Assembly (NCBI GenBank): GCA_030374765.1
Contig: JARGXX010000075.1
Coordinates: 1,054,001 to 1,118,000 of the forward strand
Source of the DNA: Agarophyton chilense
Taxonomy: Eukaryota; Rhodophyta; Florideophyceae; Gracilariales; Gracilariaceae
Reading direction: 5' to 3'
DNA length: 64,000 bases
Numbering within the stretch: position 1 is the stretch's first letter; each line of letters opens with the position of its first letter. Positions 1 through 12,390 of this stretch are shown here, piece by piece. The notes under the pieces were generated by a model. It saw only the letters and a list, made by a program, of their open reading frames with translations, was not told the DNA's origin and ran no database searches. The translations under genes and the position numbers were made by a program.

Positions 1-582
1 TAAGCCGGTGTTTGGTAGCACGATGGTTAGCGCCAGTTGAGTTTTTCACGACGCTGTGGGGAAACTTGCCCGGTTTTCTCCCTTGAGTGCTACCTCGAGA
101 ATCATTGGCTTCTCGAACCGTTCGAACGGTGTACTGGGGCGTTGTTTCTGAATCCTCTCGAATACTGTTCGCGAGATTGTAGAAAAATCGGCTCCAGAGT
201 CCCCGAGAGCCACTTCTTTCACATTGTTGAGCAGTATAGAGTACCGTCCCTCATATTCATTCGGATTAGTGTGGGAAACTGAACGTACGGACACAAGCTT
301 CGTTTTCTTGTCTCGCCGCTTTTTGTTGCCAAACAGCTTGTTCAAAAGTTCGTTTTCCTTCTCCTTCGGGGTGATGGGGCATTTTCTGATAGGGCGGATG
401 TCATCACAATCGTCGTTGAGAACATGGTTTGTCCCACTCCCCTTGGATGCCTTTCTTCTTTGAAGTGTCCGATTCCTCTCTCTTACCAAGGCGATCGTGG
501 AGAGAACGGCCATTTTTCTGCTTTTTCTCCGGTGGTTCCTATGCACGACCAATCTGCATGTCTCTTTTGTGTCCGTGACCAT
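1..582 (-). pseudogene. Retrotransposon pol fragment: aspartic protease region
   Basis: The minus frame carries a retropepsin-like active site (LGDSGADFSTI) preceded by a charged linker, as in the start of a Ty3/gypsy-type pol. Retropepsins of this family cleave the Gag-Pol polyprotein in the virus-like particle. The frame meets a stop near position 46 but stays readable on the far side up to the window edge, so the element is broken and also truncated by the window. It follows a gag-like frame on the same strand (539-1117) in a different frame, the usual gag-to-pol arrangement. RT and integrase would lie outside the window. The family assignment (gypsy-like) is inferred from order and active site only. 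Confidence 0.6.
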
Positions 583-1117
583 GTTTGCGTTTGAGCTTCA
601 ACCCAGCAGATTGGACGGCGTGCACTTGATCTGCAAGTGATGCCAAGGTTTTCGCGAAGAAAGTAAGATTTCCCTTCTGTTCTGCGGTCCACATGCCCAT
701 TTGGACCCTGACGAGCTGTTTAAGTTCGGAGGGTTCGAGTTTGTGTACCAGTTTCATCACCTGTTGCTTATATCGGTCTTTCTCTGTGATAACTTCCGAA
801 GGGTTGTGTTCGTCGACAGCAGTTATGACGTCAAGCACAAATTGTTTGGCCGTTCCAGCTGGATCCCTTGGGAGCAACTGGTATTTCACTCCACCGATTG
901 CTTCCTTAACTCGATCGTTCAGATCTCGGGAGGTATGAGCCATGCGGGGGTCGAACCATTCCTTGACGGCTTCCTCTGTTGCTCCTTCCACCCTTGCAGC
1001 CCCTGCTATCCTACCTAGGATGCAACGGCTGTGCAGGAGTTTCGGCTTGATGCACTGCCGAACGGACGCAGCCTTGATCTTCTGATTGTTCTGCCTGCCT
1101 GCGTTGATGTCGTTCAC
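539..1117 (-). pseudogene. Retrotransposon gag-like fragment
   Basis: About 190 codons are rich in charged residues and end in a basic KRKHGHGHKRD tail just before the protease frame. Gag proteins build the particle and bind element RNA. No clear CCHC zinc knuckle is seen; the basic tail may replace it. No good ATG opens the frame: the first codon available is GTG and a stop lies just upstream, so the 5' end looks damaged. The assignment rests mainly on position upstream of the protease. It could be another retroelement ORF1. Confidence 0.45.
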
Positions 1118-2480
1118 ACGCTCAATTTAAGCTGAATAATTTGTCTCGAATCGTATTAGTTCCGGTTGTCTTGCTTTCGCCAGAGTTGGAGCCTGTATAT
1201 TGATAACCAGTCCGTACGTCGACATATTTTCCCTCGCAACGAATCTGTAAGATTTACAGTCCCACAAAGCGCTTTGTTGATCGACTGCGATGCGTGGGCG
1301 AGATCAGACGAATGGCCAGAGGCAGTCTGAGCAAAAGCAAGGAAAGAGCAGGCACCAAGTTCTCAGAGATGTCTCTCTCTGAGGTTGCCCCCTTCCTCCA
1401 TACAGCTCTGTCTGGAGGTTGGCTTATTTATTGTGTTTCTGGGTTTCTCTATTACTCTTCTGTAGGCCACCCACGAATGCGTGGGTTGCGAGCGCCATTT
1501 CACCTCTACTCTGTATTGGTAGTTCCTTTTCGGGTAACGCTTGGTTCCCGATGCAGATGCGATGGTTTCACGAGATTCCAGAATGGTCGTAGTATCAACG
1601 GCAAGCAGGGCCATTACCGAAACGGTGTCCGCGAGCGCGCTAGTTACACTGCATCGCCCTCATAACAGTCCCTACCTGAATGGTTGTCGCTCAATTCGTG
1701 CGCCAACGTCGCCGCGCGCCCTCCCCAACCGATTCTGGCGCCGAGTTCTGAACCTCAAGGGATCGCGCGCCGTGCGCAGACACCACTCCGATGCCCGCGC
1801 TGCTGTCGCTCGCTACACCTCTATGGGTTGATGAAAAGAGACACGGGGCGTGCCTCACTTATAAGAAGGGGGTCTGTCGTACAGTGGCAGAAGGTCTGAC
1901 CTTTGAGGTTGTCAATATACTACACTGACCCTGTTTTTGATGGATGCGAGGGATCATCGGCCATGCAGCTCCAGGCGAGCTACCATCTAGGTGTTGTCAG
2001 CCACGTGTAATGTTGACATGTACCTTCTGGTGGAGTAATTGTTAGTACTTGTAATTGTAATTATATTTAATTTAGTACAGTAGTGGAGTGGCCATCTGGG
2101 TCTGTAGTCAGTGCTGGCCAGGTCTCTGACACTAGGTCAGAGACCGTGCCTTGCTGGTACCTCCCGGGTGATCTGGAGAGTGCAGCCCACTGCATATAGG
2201 GAACTGCACCACACCCATCTTAATCTGATAAAGACAGGCATCACTTGGATCACGACTATACCTTTTGGTTCATTGTTTCTCAACTACCACACAGGCTTTC
2301 CCGCGCGTCGACGCCTACCATCGTTCACCTACACGGTATAGTCTAATCGCCCCGCCGTTTGCCCCTCCGTGTTTTCACGGTGCCCTGTTACCGTCAAGGT
2401 TTACTACGTCTACCTTCTAAGGTTGAGCGTCAACACGCTCCCTACGGTTTAGCGTCACTAAGCTCCCGAGACAAGGCAGT
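1118..2480. other. Intergenic DNA, no gene seen
   Basis: Short overlapping frames occur on both strands but none resembles a known family. The 5' LTR or leader of the minus-strand retroelement at 1-1117 should lie here, but I could not find its ends. A perfect hairpin at 2121-2145 is listed separately. Confidence 0.5.
2121..2145. repeat. Perfect 10-bp stem hairpin
   Basis: GGTCTCTGAC and GTCAGAGACC are exact reverse complements separated by the 5-nt loop ACTAG. No T-run follows, so it is not a simple terminator. Its role is unknown; it may be part of a dead element. Confidence 0.7.
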
Positions 2481-3744
2481 AGCATACTCCAGAGGTGATT
2501 GTACGACACTTTTCGACTACAGTACACTCAATAAAAACAACACATGAAAAATATCAAGTCAAAATACTGTTTCAAAAACATATCTTTTCATCCGTCATAT
2601 TCTCTATAACGCCCTTTCAGTAGTTTATTTCGCTTTTTTAACCCGAATGACACTAATAGAGCGTCTTATCATTTATTCAATAAAAAATGATTTAAATTAG
2701 GGATAATGTTCTCATGGTAATTTGTGATAAAAATTTCTGAATAAAAAACTGGACTGATCTGTGTAATATGTCCCTAAACTATCATATCTAGCACTCCATA
2801 CGTGTTTTAAAAAAGTGTACATCGAAAATTCGTCATGGATGATCCATATCAGTCATTTTTAAGGCACCCATGTACTGTTTTTAAACATTTGACTCTTTCA
2901 CAAGCCCAATATTCTGCTTAAAACCTTTATTTTATTCATTCGTAAAGTAGAAAAAAGTAGCACATAACTTTCAAACACTTTCTCATAACGTTTCTAAGTC
3001 ATTATAGCTTCAAAAAACTCTGTTTTAATAAGTGTTTCTTAAGGTTTTCCATCTAAAACAATCTTACATGTTTAACCCAAATTTTTTTTACAAAATTCAA
3101 ATTTATTTTGCAACTATGGTGTTTATAATAGTTGTAGAAATATGTTTCGTCCCTGTTCACCGTTTCTGTCCAAAAAAGATTTAATACTCCTCTTTAATGA
3201 CCCTTTTCGGAGAAACAGAACGCACGTTTGGCTTTATGGTGCGTTTTCAAAAGAAGATTTCTTTTTTGTTGTATCGTTGAACCAATTTTGACTTTTTGCC
3301 TTGCATCATATTTTAGAACAATTAGCATTCCAATACAGTTTGGTTGCAGTTATTTCTGCACCATGACCTATCACAGCACAGAGGACGCTTACTTCCACGA
3401 TTTGTTTTGTAAGAAAAGAATTCTGTATGGCTCAAACATTGCTTTAATTCATACGAAACAGATGCTTAGCATTTATTGTTAGTTTCTGGGCTTTTTATTA
3501 GTTTTTGCGCTATAAAAGTTGGGATCATGCCTTTGCGGTCTAATCTAATAAATTTCGTATGTCTTTGGCGAGATAAAGGCGTTACACAAGTCAGAATGGA
3601 GCTCTATATCGTATAAAAAATATGTTTAAGAAACAAGATTTCTGCTTTGAAAAGGGTTTATTCGGTGAGAAATTGGCTCTACAGTACAGAAACTGCCATT
3701 TTTTAGCCGGTTCTAGGAAGGGATATGTTTCTGAAACGCACTGT
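2481..3744 (-). mobile_element. Degenerate Tc1/mariner copy related to the intact element at 39.2 kb
   Basis: The left part matches the subterminal region of the 39.2-kb element (shared ACTGTTTCAAAA motif near 2567-2580). The right end at 3718-3744 carries the same terminal repeat in reverse (GGATATGTTTCTGAAACGCACTG, broken by small changes). Traces of the transposase are visible on the minus strand; for example, 3259-3320 aligns by eye with 40018-40080 of the intact copy. No frame of useful length survives. The left outer repeat is not evident. This is a non-autonomous fossil of the same family, judged by eye only. Confidence 0.6.
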
Positions 3745-3844
3745 ACTAAATCAGCTGGAGGCTATGTCCGTTCGTGGATGAATATAGACGTTACAGCAAG
3801 TCACTGATAGAGCAAGTGCTTTAAGATGATTGATCGAGCGAGCT

Positions 3845-5533
3845 GAATGGCTGTAGGCAGCAAAGACGAATCGTGCGGTGCTGGCAACATGCCACATCCC
3901 ATCACGAAGCCTACAAATACTCTCAAGAAATCAAAAAACAGCACAAGGCTGCTAGTCAGGCTCGCGTTTACAACAAATTATAGCGCATATGAACTAAGAA
4001 CAAGACCCAACTTGCACATCGGTGTTCGATGTATACAACAGCTATAACAAAACACTCTTCATCATCACTACCGTAAATTCTTGAAGGCCCCGAACATGAA
4101 AAAAAAGTCACAAACAGAAGTGCCTCCAATTCGTACGTTGATCCATATCCCAAAGAGATCTGTTTTGGATAAATGCGTTTTATTCTGATGAAAAAAGTTT
4201 AATTTAGATGGCCCCCATGGTTTTATGTACTATTGGAATTGTTTGAGAAAAGACCAGTTTCGCTTTTCTACACTCCAAAATGGTGGTGCTTTGGTTATGG
4301 TTCGGGGGGCTATATCGTTTTATGGTGTGTCCGAGCTCAAAATGGCAAGTAATAATTAGAATGCAGAAAAGTATTGCTTTACTTCATAGTCGGGTTTGCT
4401 GCTCTTTGTGGTTGGGGTTTTGGAGAGCCGTCTACATATATTTTTGGACAAGACAATGTTTCGATTCATACTGCAAAATACAGGCGCAATTGGCAACTTC
4501 AGCATCATTTGCCTGTAGCATTTTGGATGCACTTGAGTTCGACCGATCGAAATACTACGAAGTCGCGATACGGCATTCATAAGCTATTGCTTGGGCTACA
4601 CTCGATTACGAAAAGTTATGAGAAGAATTACTTCATGGAAAGATTGGGACAGGAGAAATAAAATTAGGAAGTACTGTATTTAGTGTACACTGTAAGGTGC
4701 CATCACCAAATATTTTATTTGGTACTATTTCGATAATTAGGTAGTGGCACGCCACTTGTATACCTTACCGTACAGTACTTGCTTTGCCTCTCAGCACATT
4801 AAAGGACGCAAGGCCCAGGTGAGAACGGCAAACGCCAACCTACAACAACCAACGAACCAAAACACCATCTTGGTGAGTCCTAGTAATCCTAAAGTGGTTT
4901 AACACAATAGGGCACCTACAGCTTCAGTTCTTAACCGTTCTGAGCTATAGCTCTTGTTCCGAGGAAATCCTCTAATGTTGCGCGTTTACCGCCCTTTTCC
5001 TACAGCTTTCTGTGTATGTGTGCTGGTTTCTCTACTGTCACCTGGTTACTTGTGTTGTCACAAGGGTTGTCGAGCCGATCTCGTGTGTATTAAATACCAC
5101 CGCATCTGAACAACCGCTTCGTGAATACACGTATTTCCCCCATTGTTCAGGCACACCTGGCTGCTTTCCGCACACTGTCTTTTTATCTAAGAACTGTTGC
5201 TCGCAAAGCGACACCCGCTCTTCGCGGTTACTTCTGTGGATACACATTGCACCGAGATCTCTACAGTCTTCATTGGAATTTCACAGTGCCGACTTTACCT
5301 CGGCCTGCCAAGTGCGCGGACCTCAATATAATTGAGAATGTAGGCGGATAATTGGCAAGGAAAGCTTATGCTGGCTACAAGCATTTGGAAAATGTAGAAG
5401 AATTGAAGGAAAGTATTGTAGAAGTGTGGGAAGGGATTACGCCAGCTTACATACTGACGCTGTATCACAGTATTAAGAGGCGTCCTTTAGCTGTCATTCA
5501 TGCAAAGGGCGATGCTACAAAGTACTAATAAAT
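3845..5533 (+). pseudogene. Tc1/mariner transposase pseudogene, interrupted
   Basis: Reading through frame breaks, conserved transposase blocks appear in order. They are an SDEK-like block with the first catalytic D near 4180-4200, then a DGPHGF block, then a GGALVMV block (about 4280), then FGQDNVSIHTAK with the second catalytic D near 4450, and finally PAKCADLNIIENVGG with the third acidic residue at 5300-5345, ending at TAATAA near 5530. This is the DD-E transposase order of Tc1 elements, which cut and paste at TA sites. Several stops and frameshifts make it dead. About 780 bp of unrelated DNA separates the second and third motifs. It is a different Tc1 lineage from the 39-kb element. Confidence 0.75.
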
Positions 5534-6000
5534 TAATGTTCCGAGCTTGTGACGTATTTGTGCGGGTTGTAAGTTCGCGGTCTCCATTAGGGTGTCGATA
5601 TTGTTTTACAATTTAGTTCCAAAGCTGAATGGGATAGTAAGATATGATCACATGTTTAAGGCACTACAGATAAAAGCCTTACGGCCGAACTGTTAGGTAT
5701 TTGCGCAATGTCGCTGGGGTGCCAGAAAATGCGATGAGTGGAGTTCTTGCGTTTCAATTTTCGGGGACTGTACCAGCCGTACAGACGTACCGGCCTGTCG
5801 GTACTACACTGACATTAGAAAGTTTGCGCAAATCACTATTTCGCAGATATCGTAGGAACTCAATACAATCATTATACCTGTTCAGGTGCACGAAAAATGC
5901 AAGAAGATGTGATACGAGATTTCGTAGATTTCAGGATTGGTTCGAAATAGAGTTCTTACACATTCTTGTTCCGTCCCCTTCAGCGCGCAGCCCATTCTAA
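5534..6000. other. Intergenic DNA, nothing recognised
   Basis: Only a short unassigned frame is present, with no family resemblance. It may contain the end of the Tc1 element, but no clear terminal repeat was found. Confidence 0.4.
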
Positions 6001-6003
6001 AAG

Positions 6004-6741
6004 ATGGCAAATGCTACAACACCCTCCGTTTCCCCTACTTTGGAGCCGACAGACAACACTGCAACGCCTTCGCCACATGCACCCTTTATTGCAAGTGCTA
6101 AATCCCTACCTTCTACCAAGATGAAGCGATTCCGCTTCATCGATACATACGAAATATTTCTACTTCGTTAGATCTTGGATATTGATGCCCATGTTCCTGA
6201 TTAGGGCAAGTGAGATGTACTTTATGAGAAAGTGCTGGCTAAATTCTTGCAGCTAGTGCCGTCGGTAGTCTTTACTCCTATGCGGACACCATCTACGAAA
6301 ACGTTGAACGATCGTTTCAAACGCCTGCTTACTCGACGCAGATAAAACTTCAGACGGTTGTTATTCTATTCTGAAATCACGGAGAAGATTGAGGAAATGT
6401 AACAGCTACTGAACAATCGGATTTTTAGAATAGACGAGAAAAACGAAGCCAGTCGGTTGGAGAAAGATGAAGCTACACGGATCGGAAAACGTTTATTTTC
6501 GGCTGAGGATGCAATTTGAAGTATGAAGCTCAAGCAAGGAGCCTCACAAGTTACATCAGACTTTGGAAATAGCAAAAAAAGTAAACATACAAATACAAGT
6601 TCTGATGATAGCTTTCGGAGCATTTCAAGCAACAAGGAGAGAAAAGATGTGAGGGAGAATACAAAAATCTTGCTATATAGAAAAGGAGGGAATCGTTTTT
6701 GGAACGTTCGAAGACAGAAACAGAATCGGAAAGGATCTTAA
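6004..6741 (+). pseudogene. Myb/SANT-like DNA-binding protein of a Harbinger-type transposon
   Basis: An ATG at 6004 opens a Ser/Thr/Pro-rich leader followed by a Myb/SANT-like helix-turn-helix (FRFIDTYEIFLLR...), then TPSTKTLNDRFKRLLTRRR and a charged, Lys/Ser-rich tail. PIF/Harbinger elements encode such a protein beside the nuclease. It binds the transposon ends and recruits the nuclease. At least five in-frame stops interrupt it, so it is dead. The partner nuclease lies at 7660-8437 on the opposite strand, and this convergent pair is typical of Harbinger elements. Assignment from motif and pairing. Confidence 0.55.
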
Positions 6742-7659
6742 CTTCTCCAAAAATATATTAACGTCGTTTAGAATTGAAGGAAAAACGGTTTCAGCTAGAT
6801 AAAGATGCTCAAGAGGTGGATTTTACGGAACAAAAAGCGATGTTATCGATCATGGACCTTTTTGTAAAGAAGCTGGGATGATGTTTAAAGTAGAGTCATA
6901 TTATACTGTTCAAAGATTAACATATTCTTCAAACGTTAGAGCAGAACAATCGAGGTAGTAACCTACTTGGACTCTGTTCTCCAAACATGTCTTGAAATTA
7001 AATAAAAGAGCAGACAGAATGTAGAAGAGAGACATAGAGAATGCTCGAACTTTAAGTAGGAGAGCAAAATCGTTTCCTGTCCAAATCTGCTTCCGCTCTT
7101 TGTAGCTTCTGTAGTATAGGGGGTTCTCCGATAAGGAATTTATGTCACATGGTGTACCTGGATGATTGCCGGCATGCGCCGTATACCACTGTGGTTTAGT
7201 TGGCAATTAGCTTAGCCTTTCGCTACTTTAGTATTCTTTAGATGAGAATAAGTAGATAGCGAGGCGCACCCCACGTACAACTTCTCATGGCCACGTGGAG
7301 AGAAGCGCCGTATGTCGGGTGGCTGATGAGATATATTTTCACCAAGCCTGGCCACCCCTTTCACTATTGTAAAGACAAATATCTACTAGACTACTTTGAC
7401 CCCCTTTGGTTTCTTCAGTAAACCATAAAGGTAAGCCTGGTGTCCTTACGGTTTTACGGACCCGCGTGCTCTGTGAATCACCGTTTACCAACGTGGTCTC
7501 AGTAAGCCCGGCGTTCCTGTTGCACCCTCCAGTGGCTCGTGCAGCCACACCCTCCAGGTATCCTAAATATCCTCCTCCTACGTCAAGTACATCCCACGCT
7601 CCCTAGAACCGTCAGGTTTACACCCCCTCGCTACCGTTTTGGTTTGTACCTCAGCTCCA
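6742..7659. other. Spacer between the two Harbinger genes
   Basis: No convincing coding sequence is seen. This is presumably the 3' regions of the two convergent Harbinger genes plus later insertions. Confidence 0.35.
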
Positions 7660-8437
7660 TTAAACAGACGTACTCACCAGATGCATTCCAGCGTTGAACA
7701 CAGATTGCGCATTGCTCGCACTCTCACTGTCCAATTCAGATGGTAACCAAGGTCTGAGTACGTAAGCAACATTGAAATAGATGTAAAACTGCTGTTCATT
7801 AATCCCCAAAGCCCGTCGCAGATCACATATGGTTGCTGAGCTACGAAGAAAGGTCATATCATCACGCCTACCCACTTCATGACCATACAGTGAGAATATG
7901 AGGTCTTCAGGTGGTGCAATAGTCAGATATACAAGGCAGTGCATTCGTTTATGGCCAAATAAACTCGCTCTTTCATTAGATTCATCTCCGCATGGTCTTA
8001 CCATGGGTATCTTCGTGCAGTTAATAAAGCTTATACAGTTCTCTAGGGGTGCACCAGCATCACGAATTGCTTTTGCACACAGATGAGATCTCTCGTGTAT
8101 AAAAGTAGTATGAAAAGACGTTACAAGATGCTGTGTAATCTCTACAACGCATTCCAGCACCTCCCAGAATATCTCGCTCAGATGCGAATAGCGTATACCA
8201 AATATCATCTCCATGCCAAACCAAGTTGCGCCACTTGAAAGGCATCGCAAAACAATGCAATACGCCGTGATGGAATCAGAACTATACTTACTCCGCTTCG
8301 TTTTCCCAACTTTGTAACCAATAGCATGGAATACACTGTCAATATCGGTCTTTCCAATCCTAAGCTCCCGCAGAGATTCCTGTTCGGAGGAAAAGTTGAT
8401 GTTAAATACGACGCTACGAATTTCCCGGGTCCGTATT
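7660..8437 (-). pseudogene. PIF/Harbinger nuclease (DDE), defective
   Basis: One open minus-strand frame of about 258 codons has the Harbinger nuclease order: a helical N-terminal part (ITAYCIVLRCL, IFGIRYSHLSEIFWE), then FINCTKIPMVRP, then GHKRMHCLVYLTI, then LYGHEVGRRDDMTFL and FNVAYVLRPWL. The enzyme cuts transposon ends, usually at 3-bp targets. The first catalytic Asp, expected in a FIDxTK motif, is Asn here. No ATG opens the frame; the first Met is internal. The C-terminal acidic residue cannot be identified before the stop at 7660. It is therefore probably inactive although the frame is open. Confidence 0.75.
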
Positions 8438-11400
8438 CATATATTCTCGACGTCTTGTTTGTCTGTCACAGCCATTTTGTACAGAACTGTTAGTAGTATT
8501 GGTGATTGCTCCGTGCGATGTGGAAAAACAACGCGAGAAAGACTCCTCTTGTAACGCCGCCGGCTTCTTCCGATAGTGTATTGCTTCTGCGACATACTTA
8601 GAAATCTCTTTCGCAGATTACAGGGTATTTGGACAGGATTAATAGGGCTCTTTGGTGCTGGAAACAGCACAAAAGAGCAAAAAAGACCCCAAGACTAACC
8701 GACCCTTTCGAGACTGCTGGCTTTAAACCTGACGGAGCATGAACACCTAAGTGGTAAAACCCTATCCCGCACCTTACTCGGCGTTTGGCTCTCATTTCGC
8801 TGAGATTCAGTTTTCCTTCTCGTCTGCGGTCAGTTTGTGGTTTTGTTTATATTTGCGTTTTTCTCCAATGGTATTTATACCGGCATCCCTTTAAAAGCTC
8901 TATTCTAGGTCGTATTTGAGATTATATGTGACATTTGTCCAACCTGGCAGGTATGATAATGAAGTTGAGGTCATGTCACGAGGTTCGGCTGAAGTAGTGG
9001 AGTGGAAATGATGTGAAATTGGGATGATTGGTCAGCGCTTAGTATCCCAAACAAAAGCTGGAACACTATATACGACTTTTGCGAGCGTAAATACCATTGG
9101 GATAATTTCGTACAATTCTTAATTTCTTCGTGTCCTACGTGGCTGCGAAAAATATAACCAAAACTGAATACAGTGTAATATTTCTATTGTTTCTTAAGAA
9201 CTTCAAAAAAACTATTTTAGAATCTACGAAGGGTAGGTTGGTTTCATTTGGATCCTAAAAAACGTTCGCATGCAGACTGACAATATTCTACAATTGCAAC
9301 AGATTTCCGAGGCCCGTTATTAGGGCCGTTCTATGAGGTTCTTGATCACGAAACGTAAAGATTGAAAGCGGTAGCGAGGCGATTAGATTCCTACACCTTG
9401 CCTCCTGATGTTTATGGTTTCGTTCAATGAAGGCGGCTCGCTCGTTGCTGCCTTCATTGAAATTGAAGTTGAAAAAGTACGCATGAACTTCACAAGTGGG
9501 ATCGGTATGAGCACTTCCACTCAGTATTTGCCCCTCGAGCCGCCCCTCAGCGGCCGCCACTTGGGCCGTTAGCGAAGCAGTCATTACGGCTGAACGAGAG
9601 CAAACACAAAATACCCCGCAAGACCATAATATATATATATGAAATTCCTTCGGAACTACAAACAGCGCGAGACCATCTGCAATCCAATTATATACATAAC
9701 ATTCGTTTGGAACTACAAACAGCACAAAACCAACTGCAGCCCCGTTAATAGGACAACTCCCAGTGCAAGAAATCTCTTAAAGTCCTAAACGTAGGTCAAG
9801 CAATCAAAAAAAAGTAGCGAAAAATCGTAAACTCATCGCGACCAAAATGGTGCAGAGGAGCGTGAGCTTATATCTCCTTCTTCATGTCATTGACGGAAGA
9901 ACATTCCATGACGATGAATACTTCCTTCCTCTCTAGAATCTCTTACATACTTCGGTTCAGATTACAAAATCAAGAAATGGAAGCGAAGGTATCGATTTCT
10001 TAGGGGGCAATGTTCCAACATCAAACTAAAGTGTACGTTTCGCTGTATCCTTGCCAAGTTCTTCTCCAAATGATAGCAGACGACGTGCGTTCGAGGCCGT
10101 AGAGTTCTGCAGACTTCTTTATGCTCTTGCAGAATCCCACATGGCGATCACGAGAACCAAATTAACGGAATGCATGAACATAGACGATATTTATCAGCAG
10201 ATCAAAGACCTTTGTTGTAAAACAATTGCGCCATTGTTTAATGATTACAACTTCAGGCCAGAGCCTAAAACGATTCTTTGCGGTGGAGTTGCGCCGAGTG
10301 AGATATCAATGATATCTCTTGCACTGCTCCCGTATGTGCGCGAAGAAAGGGTGCTAAAGAAAAAATGTGCAGAAATTAAAGTACGTATAGGAAGTGTGTT
10401 TCAAGATACGAACCCTCCAGACAAGGAAATCTGGAGACTATTTCTAGTTTTCCTAACGAGCGGGCTTATATCAAGTACGAGTATTTCTTCTTAAAGTTGC
10501 ACCCCATTCCACAGTTGGTGTTGCCTTCGGAGTCCGACTGTACGAGTTTGGGGGTAATAATGTTGTTCGCCCGCAATCGAAGCGTGGAGGGCGGGACGTT
10601 CATAAAGTTAAGGTGGTTTGTATGGACAGTATTGTTTCTGCGTTAAAGTTGCAGCAGGTGGCTGCTTCTGCAGACATGGAGGCGTTGGAGCGTAAACGAC
10701 TTGAATATAAATTTTTTAATGCGCAGTCCCGATCGACCTCTTCTCCCATGGAAGCTGTTGTGTAGGCAAAGGAACTAGAGGAGCACGCGGTTTGTACTGA
10801 ATACAAGTCTATATTTGAAGGCATTCTATATGATTTTAAGGGCAAGTTCAAGTCCGTATCACCAACGTAGATTTCTATACCAAGTTTTCAATTGTATAAC
10901 TTTCCCAACTGTGCTCACAAGGGCCTCCAAAAAAGCCATCGAGAACGAGCTCAGGCAAGACCAGCAACGAAATCACGTTATCCGATATTCTGTCATCGAC
11001 ACTGAGATCACCCCCGCCATCTAAATACCGCCCTCGCTCTATCCGTTGAAAAAGCGCGCCACACTACAATCCCAAACGCCGAACACCGATAACGCCTCCA
11101 CTTCGCCTGAGATAGCCCCCACCATTCTATCTGTGCCTGATTATGTCGCAGAGAAAACGATTGAAGAGTCTGAACCGGAAATCTTCGTGTTCCAGACGCT
11201 GGAGCTCCTGACCGCGTAACCCCTGACGCTCTCTTGTACCTAAAATTTGATTTGGCTTGCTTCTTCGGTGATCAACACACGACCTGTGCAACACCCGTTG
11301 ATATGATGGAGTTCAAAAGCGTACTGATAATGATCCCATCTTACTGCCATTTTACTCACCGTACAAAAACCCTCGTGTACTTCAACAGCCAACGATATTC

Positions 11401-12132
11401 ACGATCACTTCGAGTATCTTCCAATTCCCCGCACCTTCAGTTGATTGCCCTCGCTGTGAGATATACAACTGCACTTGAGGAATAATTCATGTCCACATCC
11501 TTGCAAATTGGGCTGTTCACTATCTACCTCATTGAGAACAACTGATGTCTACCAACATAGAGCTGTGCAGCAATGCACATTAAATCATAAGCTAGTGATC
11601 TGAAAAACACGCAAAGGAAGCCTGTACCCTTCAACCTCACAACTGATCCAAAGCGCCTTTTAGGCATTCGAATCTACGGATTGATGTCTTGGGCTCTGGA
11701 TTATTGCAGTGCGAGCTTGGTCAAATTTCGAGGGAGGGCAGCTATGTGCTGGTAGCGAAGCGTTTCCGACGGAGCAGCACAATTGTCGTGTAAGAATCAG
11801 CAAAAGAGCGGTTGAGAACTTCATGGGGAATTGAAAGCTAAAGCGATCCGATGCTTTTCTAGAAAAATGTGGGAACCTTTCACAAGCTTATATTCTAATA
11901 CTTAACGACGCCGCTTGTCCTCAAGACAACATGCAAGTCGTTCTGGAACGTCTAAACTCCCTGCAGACTGCTAAACTATACTGCAACATATTCGAGCCAC
12001 TTGGAGGAGAGCTACCTGGAGGGGAACCTCTTGGAAGAGAAAGGTACACACAAGCCTTTCGAAGGTCAAAACTCCTCCAAGACGTACTTTCTCGATTCTT
12101 CACCCATCGGTCATCCTGCTTCTTGTGGTTAA
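8438..12132. other. Mostly non-coding DNA with weak unassigned frames
   Basis: No recognisable gene is seen. A 117-codon frame from an ATG at 10141 (to 10494) has no family resemblance. The stretch 10560-11220 shows broken, charged reading frames that look like an old pseudogene but cannot be assigned. A short imperfect duplication lies at 9643-9739. Confidence 0.4.
9643..9739. repeat. Imperfect direct repeat, period about 58 bp
   Basis: The block TCGGAACTACAAACAGC..ACCATCTGCA recurs as TTGGAACTACAAACAGC..ACCAACTGCA about 58 bp later. An AT dinucleotide run precedes the first copy. It appears as a local tandem duplication. Confidence 0.6.
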
Positions 12133-12340
12133 ATATATAGAGAGGTATTGAGCTTCGAGACAGACATCTCATATGCCATTTTTTCACCAGTTCTTCTACG
12201 CATAAAGGCTCGGAACCTCATACAGTACAAATATTAATATATAGAGAGGTGTTGAGATTCGAGACAGACACCTCATATGCCATTGTTTCGTAAGTTCTTC
12301 TACGCATATAGGCTCGGCATCTCGTACAGTACGTATACTA
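12133..12340. repeat. Two-copy tandem repeat, 104-bp unit
   Basis: Unit 1 begins ATATATAGAGAGGTATTGAG at 12133 and unit 2 begins at 12237 with a near-identical sequence. Both contain TTCTTCTACGCATA and end near a CAGTAC motif. The copies differ at a modest number of positions. No gene overlaps convincingly. Confidence 0.8.
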
Positions 12341-12390
12341 ACTCCGTGATTTGCTCATTTTGTTCCTCCCCCGAAGAAGATTAAACTTTC

